From contig NC_092793.1 in NCBI RefSeq assembly GCF_918797505.1, forward strand, positions 7,760,366 through 7,824,365: a DNA stretch of 64,000 bases, given 5' to 3'. Source of the DNA: Bemisia tabaci (taxonomy: Eukaryota > Arthropoda > Insecta > Hemiptera > Aleyrodidae). The position numbers were made by a program, and so were the translations under genes. The notes below the pieces were generated by a model. That model had not been told where the DNA came from and made no database searches. It saw only the letters and a list, made by a program, of their open reading frames with translations. Shown in pieces: positions 59,001-64,000 of the stretch; the first letter of the stretch is position 1; each line of letters opens with the position of its first letter.

Positions 59001-62000
59001 CAGGCGCCTTGCGCTAAATACTCTTAAAAATTGAGCTTTGGCAACTAAAAACTCGAGAGGCTGGGCCATCGTGGCGCCTGACAAAGTTGACGCACCTCGT
59101 CGATTTTTTCAAACTCGTAATCGCGAAGCAGCAGTGACGCATAATGCCAATGCTGAAAGTTAATTTGGTTCCTACAAAATTGTAAACTGCTCTTAAAAAT
59201 TGGGCGAGAAATCCTCATAAATTCAATGGGAAGGCGCAGAAAACTACCGAGAGAACCGATTGTAAAAACTGATCGACAAAGCAAAAGACAAAGAAGACAC
59301 AGTGAAAATAGAGCGATCCCATTGGTGGAAGCGGTGGGTCGTAATGGACAATATGGGTAATAGACTCACTAACAGCAACCCGCTATTCCCCGACTCAAAA
59401 ATTTTCTATTTCCCTGACTTTCCCTGACCTTCAAACAAAATTTCCACTTTTTTTTTAAATACACTGACTTTTGCTAAACTTCAGGCAGAATTTTCTCGTT
59501 TGAAGACCAACTCATGGGAAACGGCACTCAGAAGCTGATTGAAAGATGACACGCCTTAAAAATGACCAGAGAGAGTAAACAGTTGGAAGATCAGTGATAT
59601 GTTTTAGTGATTAATAGATGTGTCAGAAATTCCCTGACTGTTCCCACGAATTCTCATACTTTCCCGAACTTCCATAGGTCGTCGCAAATTCCCTGACTTG
59701 CCCTGATTTTCCCGCGATTTTTCGGACCGCCGGAAACCCTGCAATTTGTCTATAGCATTGTCTATACACTGAAAAAAAAATTCAGCCATGGAAGCCGTAC
59801 TTGCGTGCTATATAGACATACCGTCCGCGTTCCGGGCTCTTCGGCAGAAAGTTCCGGGCGTAGCACCCGGAGCAATCGAAGCTACGGCTCCAGCACCTCG
59901 GAACTCATGACCTCTGAGCCCGGAACAGACGCTATGTCTACATAGCCTTAACTTTTTTTCCAGTGTAGCTTTGTCTATAGATTTCAATAATGATCTGGTT
60001 GAATTTACGAAGAGACAAAAAAACCATCTCTCCATCTCTTCAAGGACGCTCTCTACCCACCGTTTGGCTGGTCGCCCTCTCCGTCGCCTACCTGGGGGGA
60101 CCCACTCCAACACCTTCTTCGGCAACCTGGCATCAGCCATCCTCTGCACATGCCCATATCATACCAATTGCTCGGTCATGATATGGTGCACAATAAATTG
60201 TCCCCTCAACGCTCATTATCTCTCGGACACGTCAATGCCTGCTTCCGGAGGACCTCTACAATGACAGATTCCTGTGGCGGGTAGGCGTCGCAGAGCGCCC
60301 TGGCGCGCCGTAAAAGCGGCTTATCCATACATACCAAAAAATTAGAGTTCCTTTATACTGAGAGTTAAGAACCCCCCCCCCCCCCCTCATGGAGTCACAA
60401 ACGGGAATAAAGATTACACAAATTGCAAGTTTTTCGTAATCTTTGATCGGCTCATTCTCAATTCCTTTCTCCGTTTCTTCTCTCATTCCGTTTGTTCCTT
60501 GTCGAACCCGTAATTCCTCGATCGATTCCAGATTATAATCTTCGCAATCTTGCAATATAATCTTTGCAAATCGTGAAAATGTAATCTTAATTCCCGTTTG
60601 CGACACTGCGGAGGCCTATAATACGGTAACCGATCAGAAATGGATTCACATTGTCTTAGCTCTTAGTATAAAGAGACTTTAGCTTTATCTATACACTGAA
60701 AAAAAACTCCAGCCATGGAAACCGTACTTACGGGCTATATAGACATAACGTCTGCGTTCCGGGCTCAGAGGCAGAAAGTTCCGGGCGTAGCACCCGGAGC
60801 AATCGAAGCTACGGCTCCAGCACCCGGAGCAATCGAAGCTACAGCTCCAGCGCCCGGAACTCTCGACCTCTGAGCCCGGAACAGACGCTATTTCTATATA
60901 GCCCTAACTTTTTTTCCGGTGTAGCTTTGTCTACAAAGAGCGACGCCAAGAATGGCACAATTTGGGCCAGCGGGGATTTTTCTGAAACCGGCCCAAACTA
61001 TACCTTATGATTCCCTAAAACGCTGGTAAAAATTTTAGCTTGAGTATACGCACGGTTTTTGAGAAAATGGGGGGCAAAGTTGCCAAATCGCCATCATTCT
61101 GGACAGCATTTTTACGGCAAATAGACGGGGAAAGTGGACGAAAAAGTTACACCTTTGATGGGTTTTGGCTGTAAATGTTCTTATTGGGCCCCTGTGCATA
61201 TAGCTGTGTTCAGTTCCAAAAATTTCGGTCGTACAGTGGTCCAAAATGGAGAGAAATCGTGGATAACTCAGGATTCCTTGTCAAATTTTTAAAAATGAAA
61301 GTAAAATTGTCGGTAATTGTCGGAATTGTGTGTAAAATTGATCGGGCTGAATAGAACAAGAGACAAAAAACCAGAGACAAGAGACCCTCCACTAGTATTT
61401 TGGCCATGGCGGAAGCTTTTACTTTCGGGACTTGAGCATTCTACTGTTTTCTTACCTACATGTTTGATGTTCAACAACGTGTTGGCAGTCTCGTTTTGCA
61501 AACAAGCCGAAAATGGCCGAAGTTTGGGAAACTTGTTTGGCTCATGACGTCACCCGAAGCTCATCATCCACCACGTAGGTAGGTCAACAGCCGAAACTAG
61601 GGTGATGAATGTTGCTCCCGTATAATTTTCCATGAGGAACTGTTGAATCCCCGAAAGAAAAAACTTCCACTTGTCGCCAAGAGTATAGAGTACCTATATT
61701 GAGAGAGTATGGCCACTGGGGTTACCACTTCTGATTGGCTCAGCCATCTTAGGCTGAATGGAGCCCTTAGGACCCAAAAATGGCGGACGCCATAAATTAA
61801 TGAAATGCAAAATGACTCAAAATGTAGTTTTCTTTGCTTATCGTAACGAGAAATTTACCCAAATGTACTATTGCGACATCTTTACATATTTTTAAGGCTA
61901 ATCGTGTGCAATTTTTGAGAAAAATTATCGTAGATGTAGTAAGGTTGGCAGCAAGTGCGGTTGGTGATAACCGTCAAAAGTTGGCAATGACCCCCTCCCA

Positions 62001-62584
62001 TCCACAAAAACCAAAACAAAGCACCGCCATTTTTGGGTCCTAAGCCTCTCCATGGGGCCCAGTGGCCATACTCTCTCAATATAGGTACTCTAGCCAAGAG
62101 GCCAGTGGAAGGTCTCTTGTCTCTGCAAAAAACCCAAAGGTGAAAAACTGCGAACCTTGATCGAGCTCGTTGCGAAGGTAGGTGGCCTGCTGTCGGATAT
62201 CGATGAAGAGCCACATGATGGCGGTGGTGGCGGCGACGCAGGCCAGGACCAACATGAGGGTGCAGGCCCGGAGGAAAGAGGAGCAGGCCCGCTTCCTGAT
62301 GAGGATCCTCGTCCGGCAGGGGTTCCTCACCTCCTTCCCGGACCAGTTCCCGTAGTCCTCGTCCGAGCTCACCGACAGCAGCTGATCCTGCGAGCTGATC
62401 CCGCTCGAGTTCTGTCGGCACCGGAACCCGTGCTTGCAGCTTTTCCCGCCGGACCCCCTACCGCCCCTCCGACGCCACCTCCGCCGTTCATGTGGTGCGA
62501 AGACACGAGTGCGTCCAGCTCCTTTCGTTTCCGCATCTTCTTCCCTCCGGACCTGAGGGGCACGTTCACGCGGCTGATCTCCAT
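46937..62584 (-). CDS. Efcab14: EFCAB14-like type II membrane coiled-coil protein
   Basis: Six exons on the minus strand: 62584-62156, 52097-51961, 50850-50641, 50027-49845, 49004-48879 and 47086-46937. They give about 411 aa if exon 1 is read with a one-base shift. The N-terminus has MRKRKELDALV, like the KKRKELNAL start I recall for vertebrate EFCAB14. A basic, Cys-rich segment precedes one transmembrane helix (about residues 107-128). Then come heptad-rich coiled coils with seven N-glycosylation sequons (NQT, NFS, NIT, NLT, NET, NVS, NLS), so the C-terminal part is lumenal or extracellular. The segment with ELVNVPKILEDVASLG matches the position of a conserved block in the vertebrate protein. 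Vertebrate EFCAB14 ends in EF-hands and none is seen here: the last exon runs to TAA with a poly(A) signal far downstream. Function is unknown in the family. Introns are GT-AG. Confidence 0.68.
47454..48440 (-). mobile_element. mariner element with about 400-bp inverted arms
   Basis: Inverted ends CGAGGGTCATCCAAAAAGTA and its complement, flanked by TA on both sides. Reverse-strand frames in 48003-47737 give NPPYSLNLASCDFHLFP, the C-terminal catalytic block of mariner transposases (the usual PDLAPCD has become LNLASCD), then WFRSQGESFYAEGIKKLL with a stop and frameshift. 47454-47860 is repeated inverted at 48035-48440, so most of the element is a palindrome around about 175 bp. It is non-autonomous and lies in an intron of the EFCAB14-like gene. 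Confidence 0.85.
48879..49004 (-). CDS. Efcab14: EFCAB14-like exon 5: coiled coil
   Basis: Acceptor TTCTTTTCAG, donor GAG|GTAGGT; 42 codons, phase 0. Helix with SAIENLQTVSQNVSAQVTTL and LNNLSTSVQKMQTE; two sequons and one cysteine. Confidence 0.78.
49845..50027 (-). CDS. Efcab14: EFCAB14-like exon 4: coiled coil
   Basis: Acceptor TTTGTTTCAG, donor CAT|GTAAGT; 61 codons, phase 0. Highly charged helix (NEEKEKVLNRIKKVEDDIK) followed by VNETLSEKLQWAVNDQIKDH. Confidence 0.78.
50641..50850 (-). CDS. Efcab14: EFCAB14-like exon 3: coiled coil
   Basis: Acceptor TTCAAG after a (CT)n tract, donor AAG|GTAAGA; exactly 70 codons. It includes VNVPKILEDVASLGSKVND, the block that best supports the family assignment, and LEKAQHIIESNITALK. 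Confidence 0.78.
51961..52097 (-). CDS. Efcab14: EFCAB14-like exon 2: coiled coil
   Basis: Acceptor TTTTTGTTTCAG, donor CAG|GTACCA; 137 bases, phase 1 in and 0 out. The peptide has LQKCHSLSRELQQNQTDL and FNILSAQLANFSKQ, an amphipathic helix with two sequons. Confidence 0.72.
52271..52878. repeat. foldback element with TACAGGGTGT ends (family P)
   Basis: TACAGGGTGT left, ACACCCTGTA right; arms share AACTTTCAGGATCGATTTTT and the complement. About 610 bp. Confidence 0.82.
53189..53737. repeat. family C foldback, copy 10, interrupted by family N
   Basis: GCTGCCCTGCTAAGGAAGAA left, TTCCTTGGCACGGCAG right; a family N element (53252-53553) is inserted in the left arm. Confidence 0.85.
53252..53553. 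mobile_element. family N MITE, copy 1
   Basis: TACAGGGTGTCTAGTTTTTT left, CGACACCCTGCA right; the interior is rich in AAATCCTGAT motifs. Copy 2 is at 56243-56517. Confidence 0.8.
53755..53969. repeat. family C foldback, copy 11
   Basis: AGCAGTAAAACGCCTTACGA left arm, GCGTTTTTCCTCAGCACGGC right; follows copy 10 after about 17 bases. Confidence 0.72.
54292..54460. repeat. family A palindromic MITE, copy 7 (damaged right arm)
   Basis: CAGTGACGAGGCGTGAATGA left; the right arm has a duplicated AATGGTTTAAATGGTTTAAATGG-like stretch (core GGTTTAAATGG) before CGCAAAGCATGCC. Confidence 0.72.
54462..54894. mobile_element. family I hAT-like MITE, copy 2
   Basis: TAGAGTACCTTTATAGACAG left, CTGTCTATAAAGGTACTCCA right; exact 8-bp target duplication ATGCCCAC on both sides (54454-54461, 54895-54902). 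Confidence 0.88.
54968..55141. repeat. family M foldback, copy 4 (right end lost)
   Basis: GCGCAGTGGATCGAGTCAAT left end and TTTCACGAGGAAACCAATGG interior; no right end is found. Confidence 0.72.
55378..55689. mobile_element. family I hAT-like MITE, copy 3
   Basis: TAGAGTCCCTTTATACTGAG left, CTCAGTATAAAGGGACTCTA right; exact 8-bp target duplication GCGAAGGG (55370-55377, 55690-55697). Confidence 0.9.
56243..56517. mobile_element. family N MITE, copy 2
   Basis: TACAGGGTGTCTAGTTTTTT left, TGCTAGACACCTTGT right; repeated AAATCCTGATT motifs. Confidence 0.8.
56533..56763. mobile_element. family G MITE, copy 1
   Basis: TACACTGGAAAAAAACCACA left and inverted TGTGTTTTTTTTCCAGTGT right; GGATCTAGAGTCCAGACTC arms. 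Confidence 0.85.
57078..57563. repeat. family C foldback, copy 12, interrupted by family G
   Basis: CTGCCGCGCTAAGGAAAAAC left, GGTTTATACGGCGTTTTTGC right; family G copy 2 (57263-57492) lies between the arms. Confidence 0.85.
57263..57492. mobile_element. family G MITE, copy 2
   Basis: CACTGGAAAAAAAACACATT left, AATGTGGTTTTTTTTTCCAG right; same arms as copy 1. Confidence 0.85.
57973..58301 (-). mobile_element. family D MITE, copy 7
   Basis: Reverse orientation: AATGGAGAATTTGCACAC at 58301 and an AATAGAG end at 57973; TATGACGTCATCTGACGGC centre. It is the only copy outside the ZP gene region. Confidence 0.8.
58302..59765. other. no gene seen
   Basis: Contains a copy of the inner MITE end seen at 11590 (about 59265-59370, GACAAAGAAGACA) and TTCCCTGACTTTCCCTGACC-type repeats at about 59395-59720. 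No coding region is supported. Confidence 0.4.
59766..59967. mobile_element. family H element, copy 2
   Basis: ACACTGAAAAAAAAATTCAG left, TTTTTTTCCAGTGTA right; TATATAGACATACCGTCCGC and inverted ACGCTATGTCTACATAG arms. Confidence 0.82.
60025..60285 (-). pseudogene. RTE-like non-LTR retrotransposon fragment 3
   Basis: Reverse-strand translation gives RVREIMSVEGTI, then after a frameshift TEQLV-stop-YGHVQRMADARLPK and KVLEWVPPGRRRRGRPAKRW. This is the extreme C-terminus of an RTE-type reverse transcriptase ORF. The stop replaces the conserved Trp of WYGHVQR. Confidence 0.82.
60344..60684. mobile_element. family I hAT-like MITE, copy 4
   Basis: TAGAGTTCCTTTATACTGAG left, CTCTTAGTATAAAGAGACTT right; poly(C) tract inside; no clear target duplication. 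Confidence 0.78.
60693..60925. mobile_element. family H element, copy 3, with internal duplication
   Basis: ACACTGAAAAAAAACTCCAG left, TTTTTTTCCGGTGTAG right; AGCACCCGGAGCAATCGAAG occurs twice in a row with period 33. Confidence 0.82.
60926..61683. other. no gene seen
   Basis: Unassigned intron DNA; short open frames are shadows of each other and match nothing I know. Confidence 0.35.
61684..62092. mobile_element. family I hAT-like MITE, copy 5
   Basis: TAGAGTACCTATATTGAGAG left, CTCTCAATATAGGTACTCTA right; exact 8-bp target duplication GCCAAGAG (61676-61683, 62093-62100). It ends 64 bp from the donor of EFCAB14-like exon 1. Confidence 0.9.
62156..62584 (-). CDS. Efcab14: EFCAB14-like exon 1: N-terminus and TM helix, frame break
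   Basis: Start ATG is at 62584, or possibly 62536 (MRKRKEL). The first frame reads to a Gly-rich run (HHMNGGGGVGG) near 62480. The protein then continues in another frame as SGGKSCKHGFRCRQNSSG, SSDEDYGNW, a basic patch (RTRILIRKR) and the helix CTLMLVLACVAATTAIMWLF. The first frame stops at 62369. The break lies in a G-rich tract at about 62450-62480. The donor is CAAG|GTTCGC at 62155. The gene may be broken, or the tract may hold a sequencing/assembly indel. Confidence 0.6.
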
Positions 62585-62698
62585 CCCGTCACAACTCGAC
62601 CTCCGTCTCTCTCATAAGTCCCTCACTTCCACCGGTCTTCCCAGCACTACCGGACCACAATCCTCGTTTTCGCTCTTCATTGAGGTAGCATTCAAGTT

Positions 62699-62989
62699 CA
62701 GGGTGTCTACTAAAATAGGCTGGCCAAAAATCAGTGCTTTCACAGTGTTTTTTTTTTTTCAGTGCATTCCCGAGAAATTCAGTGCCTCCTCGACAGAAAA
62801 ATTCAGTACTTTTTCAGTACTTCTGTTTGATGGAATTCGAAAAATTTCATAAATTTGAATTTCTCGCTCAAATTGCGACAAAAATGGCAACGATTCCGTA
62901 CCACTTTTTCAGTACTTCCGGACCGCCCTTAAAAAATCAGTACCATTTCCGGACTTTCCAGAAATTCCGGACTTGTAAACACCCTGTAA
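62699..62989. mobile_element. MITE with GGGTGTCTAC ends
   Basis: AGGGTGTCTACTAAAATAGG left, TTGTAAACACCCTGTA right; rich in TTCAGTGC and TTCCGGAC motifs. It lies about 115 bp upstream of the EFCAB14-like start codon. Confidence 0.7.
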
Positions 62990-63849
62990 AAGCTATCTCC
63001 AGTTCGATATTTTCCCGCCGATCACAATTTTTAAACTACTCGTCTAGCTGGTTTGTTGAGCGCACGAAACAATGAATCATTGCCTTCCGATTAAATTATT
63101 TAACACTGTCCTCACAAAATCTCTCGACCCCCGATGAAAGTACGAGCCACAGCCGAAATTTCGAATTTTAAGCAACTGAGGCACGGAAAAAGCGACTCGA
63201 CGGAAAACTGAAGAGGCAGCTCTTGTAGCCTCGACCTGGCCGGTTTCGCTGTCAAAGGCTTCAAGGTCAGTCAATGGGGTAGGACTGATTATTAGGTATC
63301 ACATCTAACTATCACGCTTAACGCGACACGAACTATTACCCGCGTTGACGATGATATAAATAAATAACAAGACAACACACTCGATAATACTGGGGAGAAA
63401 TCAGTGATAGAAACGGGGACAAAAAACAATTCACAACTGTAGAGCTGGATGAGAGACGATGGTTGGTCCTGGATACATCACGAACTTCTCGCGATTTGTG
63501 GTTAGGTCGATGAAGGATGAAATAAACTTGGGGGTTGAAAGTTATGGAACAAGAGAGCGACGGGATGAATACATTCGCGGATGGGAGACGAGGTAGTTAT
63601 TGTGAGAGAGGGTTTCTTGGCGACGCGACGGCCGCGACGGGTCATGGGCGCAGGACCCGATACAAGAATGACACGATATTGATTTTCCGGAGCAGTGCAA
63701 GGGGCGACAGCTCCGCGCAACTCCAGAACCCGGCTGAGGTGCGCCCGATGAGTTGCCGCCAATTTCGAATCTAGGGGTAGCTTCATGCGCCTACTATCAC
63801 GTAACCTGTTACATGCAGCCTCCATCTACGATAAAACATGAATTGGACG
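62990..63849. other. upstream region of the EFCAB14-like gene, unassigned
   Basis: Single-copy-looking and GC-richer than the average here; it may hold the promoter or an untranslated first exon. No motif is strong enough to call. Confidence 0.35.
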
Positions 63850-64000
63850 TACACTGGAAAATAAAACACATTGGATCTAGAGTCCAGACTCTTGAAAACA
63901 TTGACAAGAAAAAATTCTCTTGATTCCATCGGATTTTCGCTTGAATCAAAACGAAATCCGCTTAAATTAAGAGGCGTGGTTCTTCATATAAGCTAGATTC
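63850..64000. mobile_element. family G MITE, copy 3 (cut by window end)
   Basis: TACACTGGAAAATAAAACAC left end and GGATCTAGAGTCCAGACTC arm; the right half lies beyond the window. Confidence 0.82.

Noticed and set aside
61882..62421. 179-codon minus-strand open frame
   Set aside because: It is a different frame of the same exon, running on through the family I MITE; the transmembrane frame is the credible one.
62157..62852. 231-codon plus-strand open frame
   Set aside because: It is the antisense of EFCAB14-like exon 1; its Gly/Pro-rich composition comes from the GC-rich coding strand.

Overview
The window is insect nuclear DNA. It has introns with GT-AG borders, only two supported protein genes, and a very dense load of small palindromic (MITE/foldback) repeats, poly(G)/poly(C) tracts and decayed retrotransposons. 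My best guess is a hemipteran, probably a whitefly of the Bemisia type. That guess rests on remembered resemblance of the commonest repeat (arms carrying GCCGTGCTAAGGAAGAACGC) and has not been checked by search.

Gene 1 (+ strand, 12424-39748) encodes a zona pellucida (ZP) domain membrane protein. Eight exons join in phase to 427 codons: a signal-peptide exon, a 13.5-kb first intron, four exons that complete ZP-N and begin ZP-C, two exons with the rest of ZP-C and an RRRR furin-type site, and a last exon whose short hydrophobic C-terminus looks like a GPI-anchor signal. A possible TATA/initiator/CRE promoter lies just upstream of exon 1, and a poly(A) signal lies at 40936.

Gene 2 (- strand, 46937-62584) runs tail-to-tail with gene 1. 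It encodes a type II membrane protein with a basic N-terminus, one transmembrane helix and a glycosylated coiled-coil lumenal region. I assign it to the EFCAB14 (KIAA0494) family. No EF-hands are visible, and exon 1 needs a one-base shift in a G-rich tract to read through. A roughly 4-kb 3' UTR ends at a minus-strand poly(A) signal at 42941.

The rest is mobile or repetitive DNA. 1-12.3 kb is repeats with no supported gene. 12.6-26 kb (ZP intron 1) holds foldback families and a tRNA-like sequence. 26-39.5 kb (ZP introns) holds nested MITEs and a segmental duplication whose second copy lies at 41.3-42.8 kb. 47.4-48.4 kb is a mariner element with long inverted arms. 52-62 kb (first intron of gene 2) holds hAT-like MITEs with 8-bp target duplications, further foldbacks and an RTE-like fragment. 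The repeats insert into one another repeatedly, so relative ages can be read directly. I found no new protein-coding system. The most unusual material is the set of repeat families carrying conserved TGACGTCA cores, the nested insertions, and a perfect 34-bp hairpin.
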